Origin: Dicyema japonicum | Taxonomy: Eukaryota > Dicyemida > Rhombozoa > Dicyemidae | Direction of reading: 5' to 3' | Length of the DNA: 64,000 bases | NCBI GenBank assembly: GCA_011109175.1 | Contig: RDEW01000061.1 | Coordinates: 2,244 to 66,243, forward strand | In this document: piece after piece, positions 44,330 through 57,429 of the stretch | Layout: each line of letters begins with the position of its first letter | How positions within the stretch are numbered: position 1 is the first letter of the stretch | The notes under the pieces: model-generated | The model's database searches: none | Told to the model about the DNA's origin: nothing | Seen by the model: only the letters and a program-made list of their open reading frames with translations | Translations under genes and position numbers: made by a program

Positions 44330-45440
44330 TCAGTTTGTACAATCCATTTTCCAGTGTTGAAGATCATAAAAAGAAGAACTGATGATATTCAGATACTTAC
44401 TTTTTGAGTATACATCCTACAAAACGTTAAAATATAGAATACTTCCAAGAAATTACACAAATACAACCAAATCCTAGATCCGTTAATGTTCAGAGAAATA
44501 TTGTTATCTTTCCCAACAATGAACAGTTCTTGCTTCTAAAAATGACTGGAAATTGATAACATGATCAATGTGAAAAAATCCCAGATTAAAGTATAAATCT
44601 CTTTTCAGTTGCCAGATTTTAGCCTCTTTGGCATCCTTGAAGACGAAACCGGACACTCTCCTGAAGACTTGGAGGTTTTCGTATTGAAGATCAACCACAA
44701 TTCCGTCTTTCCTATCACAAATAGAAGATAAATTACATAATTTAAATTTTCATATTTCCGAGGTGTTTCTGACTGTCTTTGAGGACGCAAAGTTGCAGAT
44801 CTTACTGCTTCTATGCTCGGGTAGTCAACATCAAAATTGAATATTTTGCTCGTCAGAACGTTGTCTGATTTTACTTTTAAATCAAATATTTTCCTGAAAT
44901 AAGAAATTCAGAAACTACAAATTTTGACAAAATCACACGAACGGGGATATCAGAAACTTCAAATGGATGACTACGCCCTAACATTTCCAACATTTCAATA
45001 TCCACGTTTTCTATGTCAGAATCGGTAATTCTCGAACTATAAAAATTAAAATTACGTGAAATCATCATCAATGACAAAATCACAGCAGAAATAATTTTTC
45101 TCGGCTGTTATATTTCCAAGAAAGCACCATGCCGAATCTCAAACAGTCCACCAAAAATGAAACCGCACGAATTAGTCACGCGGCAATTTGTGTTTCGATT
45201 TTCCAAATTAAATTTAAACCCGAATTGTCGACTTTATCTGTCGAATTTTCCGCAAAGTAGACTTCACTAGATTTTGAGCAAAACGGCAACTCTTTTTTCT
45301 TAAGAGAATGACCTTCGCACAATCCCAAGACTTTTCGAAAGTATTCTATGAACAACTTTATTTTCTCAACATTAACCTTCTTATCCATGCCATATTGGTC
45401 AATTCGAATTTTTTTGATGTAAATTTTATGCAACTAATTC
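44330..45440 (-). CDS. unrecognised candidate split gene
   Basis: Several minus-strand blocks look coding: VEKIKLFIEYFRKVLGLCEG and SGLNLIWKIETQIAA (45433-45176); DSDIENVDIEMLEMLGRSHP with FEV (about 45030-44955); IFDLKVKSDNVLTSKIFNFD then VDYPSIEAVRSATL (about 44890-44800); and DGIVVDLQYENLQVFRRVSG, FVFKDAKEAKIWQLKRDLYF and IDHVINFQSFLEARTVHCWE (about 44710-44515). Intron-like AT-rich spacers with GT/AG ends lie between them. I do not recognise the protein; a weak likeness of one block to pseudouridine synthase PUS10 is not enough to call. Confidence 0.35.
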
Positions 45441-45559
45441 ACCACTTTCACGAGGGTACTAGGAAACGTGGAGGAGGACTTCTCACATTAATCAAGAAGG
45501 GCCTGAAATATAAAGATAATTCACCAGAAATAAGGAACTCTCGAGAAATGACGAAATAA

Positions 45560-46290
45560 CTGATATTATCGGGATATATGTGGGAAAAAATTGTTCTTAG
45601 TGAATGTACTTTCTCCTTTCTCATACCCAAAAAATAATCAATGGTTGACTTGTCAGTTTTTATGAGTTTAAATGTTGTTTTGATTTGTGGGGATCTTAAC
45701 GACAAGCATCCCCTCTGGCTGAAAGAATACAACATTTCCAGGCAGCCATGGAGAGAGTACATCATTTCCTAAACTGTTTACATGTGGCTAAACGAAAACC
45801 GACTGACAATCAGCCCTAGTAAATCCGTTACATCCCTATTCATCTCGGACAAAAAAATGTCAAACAAGTCAATTGAAATTGAAGCGGATTGGAAAACATT
45901 GCTATTTAAGAAATGGAAAAAATCGTGTGAATGGTCTATATATAAATACGCATATGTGTTTCTCGCGGCATGTTGGTAATGCACTAAAAATGTGAGAAAA
46001 AAATCAACCTGCATTTCCTATGCATGTGCCTCATGGGTACCCCACATCTCTTGGACTAATGCTCAGATAATCATGGCTAAACAAAAAAGAATTTCGCCAT
46101 GGTCTACGGACAAAAAGAACATGATACCGATACCCTTGGAGATCCTAATCGGAAGGAATTACGGAGGAGGCCTGATCCAACTTGATCAGGAGAAAACCCG
46201 ACCCCAACGAGATTGTGTAGGATCGCGGGAGGACCATCGAGCCAAGCTGAGAGCCTGGATTAAATTTTTCGTGTTCACTTAGTTTTTTTC
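45560..46290 (+). mobile_element. internally deleted LINE fragment
   Basis: LNVVLICGDLNDKHPLWLKE (endonuclease core, about 45670-45730) is followed within 60 bp by MWLNENRLTISPSKSVTSLF (reverse transcriptase, after the YADD region, from 45782). About 2 kb of coding sequence is missing between the two. The 5990-6680 tract shares the same junction region, so the deleted form itself was copied. Confidence 0.65.
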
Positions 46291-46416
46291 GGTTTAACGG
46301 TGGTCTTGGAATAAATTTAATTTTATTACCTCCGGAATCAAAAGAAAGTGGACAAAAGTTATCATCTAATTTAAATGATTCCGTTGTCCATACCAGTCTT
46401 TTTTTTGCGGTTAGTT

Positions 46417-47240
46417 TTAGAGTCCTTGATTAATCTCCATAAAGTGGAAGGTTTCTTCTCGTATCATGGGCAAGTGTCCATATATATTTTGATATCGGGC
46501 CCGATGGTTAGAAGACTGTGTCATCTTGAGTAAGTCCCAGTGGTGTTCCGTAAGGAATTTATGATTGGAGGGACGTCTCCTTAATAACGACATGGACATC
46601 TTTTTCGGCCATTTCAATAATATTCTGGACATCTGTTGATAGGGTTTTAATGAGGATCGGGGAATCATGCAATTTTATTTCTGGCGTTGCCAATATTTTT
46701 TTTCGTGATGAGGTAAACGTCGTTACATGTGACTTTCCTGGTGATATATTTAGACGGTTCTTCAAAAACCAAAGACCCATCAGGTTTAATATCTCTTGCA
46801 CAGACCATGTCGACTCCTCGACACTTCGATGTTTCACTGCAATCACGAGATCATCCGCATACGATAAAAGAATTGAATTTTTGGTGGTTAAGGATGGGAG
46901 GTCACTGAGGAACATATTGAATGGCATTGGTGATAACGGCGATCCTTGTGACACTATTTGGAAGGTATCGCGGTTTAGATTTTTAGTTGTTTGCCACAAC
47001 TTGGCCCATTCGACCGTTGATGAAATTAGCCTACCATGACTTGAATTTAGGGTGCATCGACACATAAAAATTTTTGCCGTAAGGATCTTCTGGGATACTG
47101 AGTCAAAATCTTTCTCTACATCCACGGAGACCAGAACGGTTCTCTCGTATGGATTTGGAGTATTCAATGAATTGTCCATAGTTGCGGGATAGGGAATTTG
47201 CGACTCTTCCAACACTTGAAGTGATCGATTCCACCATGTA
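46417..47240 (-). mobile_element. LINE reverse transcriptase fragment
   Basis: A 218-codon frame (47215-46559) reads NPYERTVLVSVDVEKDFDSV, RDTFQIVSQGSPLSPMPFNM, ILLSYADDLVIAVKHRSVEE and LWFLKNRLNISPGKSHVTTF. All palm motifs are present in order. 5' and 3' parts are missing. It belongs with the 47.9-50.6 kb family. Confidence 0.8.
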
Positions 47241-47884
47241 GGTTAGTCACGCGGCATTGAAATAAAGATTTGATTTGGTTTGAAAATGATGTCAACTATT
47301 GGTCGTTATTGATTCATTAATCTGAGATAAGATCTGGAAACTACACTTTTTAGAATGATCACCCTAAAACTTATATAAACAAATGTTCTTATAACTTAAT
47401 ATCACCCACCGAAATCTAGTTCGTCTTAGCGAAACTCATTAGGAAACTCAGCTATTGATTATTTTAAATTACTCTTAATAAGCTGAAAAAGAGCATTAAA
47501 AATGACAATAATACAAAGGATGCCAATTTTTTACTTGTTTTGATGGCGTTCTTAAAGGGTGAGGACAAACATCAAACAAATCAGAGATGTTCTTAATAAC
47601 CTTGGTTAATTCCCATTCTATTAAAATGCGAATCATTGAGCTGGTTGCAGTGCAGATTGACGTCTTGATAGTAAATGAGACTAAGCTTGTTCACGGGTAA
47701 AGTAAGTGAAGGTTTTTCAACAAGGATTAGGTTAAGTTGTTTTCGAATTTTCCTAACTTTAATTAGTCTTGGGTTTAAGAGCAAATAAACTTCTTATGGT
47801 CTTCTTTCCTTATAATTGAAGTGACAAAATGGCTACTTTAAAGTTTGAATTTTCCGCAAGCTTATCGATAAAGTTTCTAAGCAA
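47241..47884. other. intergenic, nothing recognised
   Basis: AT-rich spacer between two minus-strand LINE copies. A short minus frame at 47784-47593 shows no motif. Confidence 0.35.
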
Positions 47885-50605
47885 TTTCAATTATTATTAT
47901 TACTCCCAGGATCACTAAGTCAAAGAAAGAGAAATAAAAGTTCTCATCTAACTAAGTGATCCCAGACCGACAAAGGAGAGGACGAGTCCGGCGGGGTCGA
48001 GAATCCTGAACAGCTCTTCTCATCGACATGGCATTTTTGTATGATTGTAGATATTCGATAGTATGGAATAAGGACAGCTCGGTAAACTAGCCTTTTTTAA
48101 TAGTTTCCGTTGTAGTTCGATTCATAAATTTTCAATGGGGTGGATTTTGTGTTCTGGTCCAATTTACCTTATTGCAGTCTCCTCGATTGCGGATAGTTTC
48201 AATGAGGAAGATCGTGAAATCTGCATTGCCTATGAAGGACTTGCATACGTCATCGTTGGTTGGATAAATTGTTTCATAAATCGTGGCAAGTGTTTTTGAG
48301 AGCACTTTTAAAATTCTCATTTTCTTCAAAGCAGAAGTTACTTTATTCTCGACATGTCGGATAAAGGTGAGTCCCTGATCAAAGGTGACTCCCAGAATCT
48401 TCGGTGTTTTGTTAATAGGAATAGCCTCGTTCTTCATAAAGATTTTTGGTTCGATACAGAGCTGTCTTTTGTAGTGGTAAACAACGTGACAGAGGACTTT
48501 GTTGCTGATGTGTCGAGTCTCCGCCTCGAGAGCCATAGTTCGAGCTTGTCAAGCATTTGTTGAGCGGATGAGTCGCTGATTGAATGTTTCTGTCCTTGGA
48601 GGCAAGAATGATATCGTCGGCATATGAGAGGATTAGGCAGTTTTCATTACAGGTTTGTGGCATGTCGATTATGTAGAGATTGAAGAGTTTGGGTGATAGT
48701 GGGGAGCCTTGAGGGAATCCATTTGGAAATAGCGAGATCTTGATTTGATGTTGTTGCAGAGTACTTGTGCTCGTCTTCCATTTAAGAAGTTTCCAAGCCA
48801 AAGTTTCAAGTTCGGATGGATGTTGGTTTCAAATATTTTCTTTGTAAGGAGTTTCCTAGGGACTGAGTCGAACGCTTTTGTGATGTCCACGGATATAAGT
48901 ACTGTCCTCTGATGGGGTTTGGGGGAGTTAAATCCTACCGCAATGAATTGTGTGAGGGTTATGGGTGTTGTGTCGAGTGGTTACCCGGAATCCGTGCTGG
49001 GTCAGGTATTGAGATTGAGTCTTGTACTTTTTCCAGAACAAGTCTTTCAAGATCCTTGAGACCGGGTTTTTCGAATAGGTTTGATTAGAGACCTCTTCCA
49101 TATTTCAGGGATTGTATTCATGTTAATGGATAGGTTGAATATATAGGTTAATAGTTCCAGGGCTCGATAGCCTAGGTGCTTCAGTTCACATGTGGTTATG
49201 TTGTCTGGTCCTTTGCCCTCTGAGTTGTTGGCGTTGGATATGGCTCTGCGGACATTTTGGCTAGTAAATAGGATCTAGTCATCAGAGCGTTTCGGTTCAA
49301 TCTTTTTCAGGAATACTTGGTGTTCTTTTGAAAACTTCTTGTAGGAGATAGACGTATAATATTTCATCAGTGTCTGGTTTTATGTAGACTTCGACTTTTC
49401 TCTCTGGGGAGGATCTTTTGATGTTCTTGATTCACTTCCAGACTCTCTGCATTGGGGGGTTCTTGCAGAGAGCCTTTGATAGTCTCGTCCATTTATTTGC
49501 ATTTTCTGCCTTTATGTTCTTGATCTCTCTGTTCAATTCTCGTATTTTTTCTGATATTCTCTTCTGTTGGTGATTTTACCATCTTAGATTATTTCGTTCT
49601 CTGATTAGATGTTTATCGTTGTGTTGAAACGTTTTGATGACTGAGGTTGCTTCCCCATAGGAATGTTCTACCATTTCACTAATTGTTCGACGGAGGGAAG
49701 AATGAGGAAATTTAGTAGTCCAATTCAATTATCGACGTAATCCTTGAATCCTCTCCAATTCGCAAGGCTGTAATTAGTTATCGTTTGATATTGTCCTTTT
49801 ATCCGTGACCTCGTTTTGACCTCCAAAAATATTGGATTGTGGTCACTCCTGGTGTCATATTTCACTGACCAGTCAATAAGAGGGGCCAAGGACGGTGGTG
49901 ACAGTGAGATGTCGATAGAAGAAGCTTTATCGTTACGTCGAGTAGGTGTTCTTGTATTAATGCAGGATCGTTGAGTATACATAGGCTGTGGAGGTCCTCA
50001 ATTATCATCTTCCCCTTTTGTCATAGGTTTATCCTGTCAACCACAGTGGGTGCTTCGAATTAAAGTCACCACAGATACTCACATCTTTGATGTGAAAGGA
50101 GTCTATTTGGGAGCACTGGAAGAGCAGGAACTCAACGGCGGGCGATGCGCGTTGACCAATATTGTTGAAAGTCTTGGGAATCGGACTTTGGTGGCCACAA
50201 ATTCGAGATTAACATAGCATTTAAGCATACTGTAGACACTGTTAGTTTTATCCTCAAACGTTGTTCCGTTGCGAATTACTGTGAGAAGGCCCCCACCAAA
50301 TTTGCCATTCTGTCACGACGAATTACTGTGAATCCCAGAAATACTGGTGTTGAATTCATCGGAGAAAGTTTAGACTCTTGAATTAGCAACAGATCGATGC
50401 GATGTTCTTTCACAAATGTCCGAAGTTCGGGTATCTTGTTCTTGATTCCATTTATGTTGATTTGGACTATTCTGCTTGGTCCAGGGTTTGCCTCAATGTC
50501 TCCGCAGCGGCGCAGGCCTTCCTTATTGGTCCACCCGTGAAGATAGGGGAAAGTGTGGTTCTTTTCTTCCAAATCCCACCACTTCGTCGGAGAGCCACAT
50601 GACAT
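47885..50605 (-). mobile_element. LINE with 2A-like motif, full span but frame-broken
   Basis: The first frame (50605-50276) starts MSCGSPTKWW, has the 2A-like DIEANPGP at 50500-50477, and passes straight into the endonuclease (RIVQININGIKNKI; LLLIQESKLS). The nuclease end (TRSDHNPIFLEV) lies near 49830. Reverse transcriptase pieces are VDITKAFDSVPRKLL-like MDITKAFDSVPRKLL (about 48890-48845), FPQGSPLSPKLFNLYIIDMP and ILSYADDIILASKDRNIQSA (48730-48590). The 3' end is the gatcac-containing repeat with a (TAA)n tail at 47885-47985. Several frameshifts make it inactive. Its 5' end lies about 160 bp from the actin start codon, pointing away from it. Confidence 0.85.
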
Positions 50606-50742
50606 TTTTAGTCACATTTTCAATACATTTTTGTAAAGTATTTTTGAGATATTACATTATAAAATTATGATGAATATATGTAAATGAATCCATAGTTAAT
50701 TAATTTCCATATTTGGAAACGAAATGTTGGAATATATAATGA

Positions 50743-51946
<1,204 letters not shown>

Positions 51947-52171
51947 GTAATCTTCAACTAACTGGCTTCTGTTGTATGGACTTGGTAGAATTTTATTAAT
52001 AAAAAGAATTTCATTAATAATTTTATTTCCTCATTCGTAAACCCATTTTAATATACGAAGTTATACGATATTTTTGGTAATTAACGACTTCAGTTTAGAA
52101 TATAAACTTTTTTTCGCCATTAAAATTTCATTTTTAGTTAAGATTAGATTGAAAATAGCTGTTTGTGTCGA

Positions 52172-52387
52172 CATGAATCCGTTTTATTATTATTATTATT
52201 ATAAAGCACAACGTCTTGCCATTGGAAATGACAAAACCAGTGCAGTACCAAACATTAATCTTTTAGTTAATTTTCTCCACTTTCCACGATCCTGAGCCAA
52301 ATCCCTCAAGTAATCCATATCACCAGCTATAAATAGGAGTGCGGAGTCGGCCAATTCTAAATATAAATCTGATAAATGAATCCGTTT
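52172..52387 (-). mobile_element. very recent 5'-truncated LINE insertion with 13-bp target duplication
   Basis: ATGAATCCGTTTT occurs at 52172-52184 and 52375-52387. Between them is a (TTA)n tail and about 115 bp of LINE 3' end (52203-52316) matching 11146-11259 with about one difference, and then 58 bp (52317-52374) absent from the LINE. The last part is probably filler made at the 5' junction. Confidence 0.85.
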
Positions 52388-53458
52388 TGTCAGAGAATAA
52401 TCGAAATTTCTGACGTTTCTATTTATTCCATATAGTAAAAAGCTAGCTAAAAATATTTTTTTAATTAAATGTGACTTTTCTAAAAATAGAAAACGTGTTG
52501 GCGGCGATCGGTTCAAAAATGAACTGTCTACCGAGACTTGAGAAGGGTCTTAGCCCTTTCCGCAGATGATTTGAGTGAGTTTCCGTCAGTGCAAAATTTG
52601 GGGAGGGAGGACATCTACATAGGTAGCGTTTCAGGTGAAATATCTATTACTTTCCCATGAGAAGAATGTTGTTTGTCAGTTCTTTTCTTAGGTGAGGCCA
52701 GTCCGATAAATTCATATTGACAACGATTACAAAAGTAAATTAAGATCCTTAATATGGCTCTGACATAGGAAATCTAATTCAGCACTGCTACTTCTTGGAA
52801 ATTATGAAATAGCAGATCTTATATCACAGGTGGTAGCGTTCAAATGTGAAATATCCATCCCAATTTTTGTCTCATTTAGATCTACTTGCTCAGTGTAATA
52901 AGTTCCAGACCAAAATCAGGATGTACCAGGTTCGGATCTCTCTGCTGTACATTCAGTTGAAGTTTCCACACATATAAGATGCTTCTGGGTTGACGACTGG
53001 GATTCACTTTGGATTTTCGACTACTTTTTCGAAATGTGGAGTGTTTGAATATTTCTTCAAAGCTCTACAATTGTACATTATTTATATTCTTAAATACGGA
53101 ACCTTTTTATTTTTAAATAGGGAACCATATAGTCAGGATGGCCGTTGTTTGACCATTTGTTCAATTTATTTTGTCATCAATAAATATTTTTAAAAAAATT
53201 AGGGAAAGATACATAATCTAACAAACTTTTTTGAATTAGATGACAGAATTGATAAAAATTTACAGAGTTGGTAGATTTTACAAGTACGGTTCAAGTAGAT
53301 GTGTTAGTGCAGAGATTTCCAGAAAATAATTCTCGCGGCACACTAATCGTAAAAAAGGCACACATTAAAAAAATAAAAAATTAAATTTTTTCGGATACGT
53401 AAAAGTGAGGACAAAAATTGGTAATTTAATGGGCGAATTATTATTAAAATAAAAATTC
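52388..53458. other. intergenic with short repeated modules
   Basis: gtgaaatatctatt (about 52635) and gtgaaatatccatc (about 52845) start similar short modules with aggtagcgtt / ggtagcgtt before them. 52885-52990 resembles the SINE-like block at 2950-3060. No gene is recognised. Confidence 0.4.
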
Positions 53459-54520
53459 AATAAGTAAAAGTAATTATTTTATAACGCCTGTCTAACTCAA
53501 TCTTCTCTTCTTGAGGCCAATCTCTATTGCCTTCATAGATGTATTAACGTCGCTGCATATCTCACATTCAGAGACTTCCCTAGGTTGACATTAAATGCCG
53601 CCTTCCTTATCAACAGGTATCGGTACTCCATGCTTCTCCTCAGCTTGCATACTCTCGAAAGTCTTTAGTAACACTAGCGTCTGTATATAGCTTTGACCCT
53701 TTCCTCCACCTTGAGGGCATCCAGGTGGCCTTTGAAGAATCTGGAGACAATTCCTTCCCAAGTGATGACCACAGGGATTATTTTCACCTTTGCGCGATGG
53801 ATAATCTCAAGTTAGTTCGCCAGTAGGTCATACTTGTGAAACTTTTCTACATCGACCTGCTCGAGGCAGTTTTTTGAAGTGATCCCAATTTCAACAAGAG
53901 TAATCGTATTTTTTGTCTTATCATAAATGAAAATATCGGGTTTGTTTTTCGTTACAGCCGTATCCGTACTGATCGTCGTGTCTACATGAATCTCTACAGA
54001 TTCATTTGCGGGAATTGATTGTACTGAATCGGTCTTCAGTTTCTTAATTTTTCTTATTCCATATTGACGGCTAAGATGTAGGTGTAAACATCTGACCACT
54101 TCGTTGTGCCACTTGAGATTGCTATTTAGCATTCTCCCACACCTAGTTTTAAGATGATCGACGGTCTTCTATGCTGAGTTACAATGCCCGCATTTAGTAT
54201 CTCCGTTATCAAAAAACATGTTACGATCCTGAAGTAGACACAGCCTTCCCTCGGTTATAGGGGAGTGATTTCCATGCACTAGCCATCCAAGGATTCAACA
54301 ATATTCACTTCTGTGCCTTTCAAACACTGAAATAAAATAGAGTGCAGCGGTTTCTTCTCAATTTTTCCCAATAGATGTTCATGCTGTATTTCCATCAATT
54401 TCGACATTGTTGTACTACACATTTTGAATGTTGTACTAGTGGTTGGCCCCAAGAGAAAAGATTGAGTTAGACGGGCGTTATAAAAAAATTACTTTTACTT
54501 ATTGTTTGATTAATAAAATA
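53459..54520 (-). mobile_element. RLE-type LINE 3' part flanked by an inverted copy of its own end
   Basis: The minus strand reads the CCHC segment (TKCGHCNSA-stop-KTVDHL, about 54200-54150), RCLHLHLSRQYGIRKIKKLK, DIFIYDKTKNTITLVEIGIT, EKFHKYDLLAN and a C-terminal tail, the same protein as 22866-23815. The plus-strand left end 53459-53522 (ataagtaaaagtaattattt ...) is the inverse of 54434-54500 (ttggccccaagagaaaagat ...), giving about 60-bp inverted ends. In the other copy the tail occurs once only, so the extra inverted piece at the 5' end is specific to this insertion. Confidence 0.75.
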
Positions 54521-55769
54521 AATGGTAAACCCAAATTTTTATTTGGCTGGCGGTACACTAGAAATTTTCTTGCGGCACACCGTTTGACTGGTCAAATACG
54601 TTTCTAGAGAATAGGTACAAATCCCGAATTCAAGGACGCTTGGTAAATGTCTGCCTGGGCCTTTTGCGGGAGAGCTCTTCGTATTTATTATTAAGGCATC
54701 CAACCAATCTATTTTGATTGGGAAAATACTCGATGACGAAAGGGGTTTAGTTTGCGGACACTATTTGAGAGCGATGTCCGGGGAGAAATTTGATATCTGG
54801 GAGGTGTTGGATTCGTCTGGTCGTAAAGATGTACGTGTGTGTTGGAAAGGGTCATTTAGGACGACGAGGCTTTTAATCTGTAACGAGATATACTCCTCTC
54901 GTTGATCCAGTTTCTTATCGACAGATCATAAAGGATTCCTGTCATTAAAGTCCAACAGACGACTATGTTCTTCAAGGATGAGATCCAAGAGAGGTCAAGT
55001 TGATATCCTGTTGAGCAACTTGGAGAAGGGGAATATATAGGTTGATGATTGTGTACGCCACGTTGTTGATTGTTATCAACAATGAGATGATCTCAAATGG
55101 ACATCAAGTAGGAATGTGGAGCGTCTTGATTCGGTTGTGTTAGTGAAGGGGATAATGTCACAAATAAGTGTGAAATTAAAATCCTATTTTCGCTGTGAGG
55201 AAGTGATAACATAGACTTTCCCGACCATTAGCGTCACTAATTTTTTTGCCTGTAGCGAAATTCGATTATTTGACAAACGACGCTGAGTCTCTTCTAGGAT
55301 CCACAGCCCAGACTTGTATACTTATTAAAACTAATTGTTGTATGTATATATGTGACACCATAACTCAGGTGTCTGGTTTTGATTTAAAGTTCTTAGTTGA
55401 CTTGAAATAAGTATTTTATTATTGCATTTGTTTGAAGAAGAGCGTTTAAATAAGCAGTTAAACCCACGTGGGCTGTCTCTCATTGTCCCCCATCTCCGGG
55501 ATCTCTGAGATCTTGTATTGGTGCCTAGAAATGATTAAAGTTTAAAGTTTTTTGAAATTATCATTGAAGGTCACGCCACTTGACAGGAGTGATAATGATC
55601 GAAATTTTCCGAAACTCAAAGTTTTTATATCTGGTTCACTCACTTTTTCGGAAATGTTTTTATTCGTTCAAAACTTTTTTTGATTAAAATCCGTTATTGT
55701 GTCATATACATACAACATTGAGCTTTAATTAGTATAAATATAGATATAGATGACAAAAAAATGAACAAA
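54521..55769. other. mostly unassigned; faint endonuclease relic
   Basis: On the minus strand at about 55090-54890, YTIINLYIPLLQ and a shifted C-x-x-L-M-x-G-I-L-Y-D-L stretch recall the LINE endonuclease region (NVYxP...GDFN). Otherwise no gene, repeat or splice chain was identified. Confidence 0.35.
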
Positions 55770-55772
55770 TGG

Positions 55773-56000
55773 TCATACAGCGGTCACCCTGACTGCATGG
55801 TTATTGTCTCTCAGGATGGCGAGTGAGACTCGATCAAATAACCAGCAGCGCTCACGGGATCTCCTGATCGTGTAGAAATCCGATTCCCTAGTAGACTCAA
55901 GAATTCCAGAGTCGCAGGCGCAAGGGAACCACGTATTTCGTCGAGTGGAACAAACAAAAATTCCTTCGGTAGGACCGCGTACTTTTCCCATTTCAATCTA
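55773..56000 (-). mobile_element. RLE-element C-terminal relic
   Basis: KYAVLPKEFLFVPLDEIRGS and, after a frame change, VSLAILRDNNHAVRVTAV line up with RYRFVPIAIETSG and ISLAIVRGNSMAIQ of sister copies. It is short, 5'-truncated and frame-broken. Confidence 0.5.
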
Positions 56001-56349
56001 GTATTCTCAGCGGCCGATTCTATATTACATTCAAATACTTTAGTTTTAAGTTTTTTTCAACATTAACTGAAATAATAAGCAAGCTTAAGTTTAACTTTCA
56101 AGTGGGTTGACCTTGAGTAACATTTTAGCTATGAATTTGTAGTAATCGATAATGCGCTAAACTGCCATTAAAATGACATGTCAGTATGTTGTTTATCTTC
56201 AGTGATATCTCATATAAGAGTGCGTACACTGAATCCATAATTTGAAGTTTCATACAAGAAAAGGCAATTAAAATTTTGGTCTTTAACATTAAAGTCTGAA
56301 TGTCAAAGACGCGTCGCATAAAATGATAAAATTATGCGTTGATTGTTAA

Positions 56350-56830
56350 ATGACTCAGAACAGGCTTGGGGTATGTTGTTTTTTGATTGCTGTAGTTTCC
56401 TACTAAACGGTTTTCAGCCGATCTCTCAGAATCTATCACTTTCAAGCAGATACCAAATAACAAATCAAACCAGAAGATCAACGTGTGTCGATATAAGACA
56501 GAACTGTGCAAATCTTACAAGGATTCGGGTCTTTGCAGGTATGGAGACAAATGCCAATTTGCCCATGGTTCTCACGAACTCAGATTAATTTCTCGTCATC
56601 CTCGCTATAAAACTGAATTGTGCAAAACGTATCATTCAAAATATTATTGCCCATACGGTCCTCGTTGCAATTTTATTCACTATGAAAAAGATATGTGTTA
56701 TTCAATCAAAAGCTTTGATTTATCCCCACAAGTTAATTCTCCCTCAAAATTGTCTGTCAGTCGAACATTTACTAATCCGTTTGAATCAGAATTTCCAACT
56801 CCCTTTGTGAAAACTCCTTTCAATTTTTAA
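56350..56830 (+). CDS. tis11: TIS11/ZFP36-type tandem CCCH zinc-finger protein
   Basis: Exons 56350-56370 and 56396-56830, one 25-nt intron; 151 residues, starting MTQNRLGFPTKRF. Two fingers of the exact C-x8-C-x5-C-x3-H form are each preceded by the lead-in [28 protein letters not shown] and [22 protein letters not shown], about 18 residues apart. The family binds AU-rich elements in mRNA 3' ends and recruits deadenylases. The tail ([11 protein letters not shown]..., [12 protein letters not shown]) is short and I see no clear NOT1-binding motif. The linker and fingers are intact, so RNA binding is expected. Confidence 0.92.
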
Positions 56831-57429
56831 TACTAATAGATTATTTAATACTAATTTTAGCATAATTTATTTTTCTAACATATCTTGTTATTTTTTTTAT
56901 TTTTAGTTGCTGTCTATGTCATTTTGCCTTGTCGTATATTTGCTTTTTGTCAATTTCTGTTGTCAATTAACTCAAATTGGTTGATTATCCCGTCCTAGAA
57001 GTAGATTAGATCAGATTTTTGGCACATTGTTGCTCAGATAAGAAAAATTAAACTTTTGATGTTTTCGGTTTGAGTCACAATTATCAATAGTCATTTGAAT
57101 AAAAATGTAAATGTGAAAAATATAATGCAATTTAAGTGATATCAATTCTCAATCAATAAATTAAATTACATCATTATATCCATATCATACTGAAGTTCTC
57201 CACGAGCCCTGCTATTTGAGCGAATCTCGTTCTCAATCCTGAGAAGGAATAGCCACACTGTCAGAGCAGCTACCGTATGACCCTCGGAGTTGATTATAGA
57301 TTGGAGTTTTCTTGACGCATGTGGCATGGTGTATTATCCATATCACATGTATTTAAGAATTAATTGTCTTAAAGTTGATGAGCTCAGTCATAATTGATGA
57401 CCTTGTTAAAATAATAATAACAACACCAT
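56831..57429. other. intergenic, nothing recognised
   Basis: AT-rich downstream region of the CCCH gene; includes an aataaatt run near 57155 and a GC-richer block (57180-57340) without a match. Confidence 0.35.

Noticed and set aside
44930-45030. PUS10 pseudouridine synthase
   Set aside because: Only one short block (ENVDIEMLEMLGRSHPFEV) resembles the ...EDVDVRxLGxGRPF motif, with extra residues and no other support.
56483-56830. TIS11 beginning at the CRYKTEL segment
   Set aside because: No ATG is there; a 25-nt intron joins it to a good ATG at 56350.
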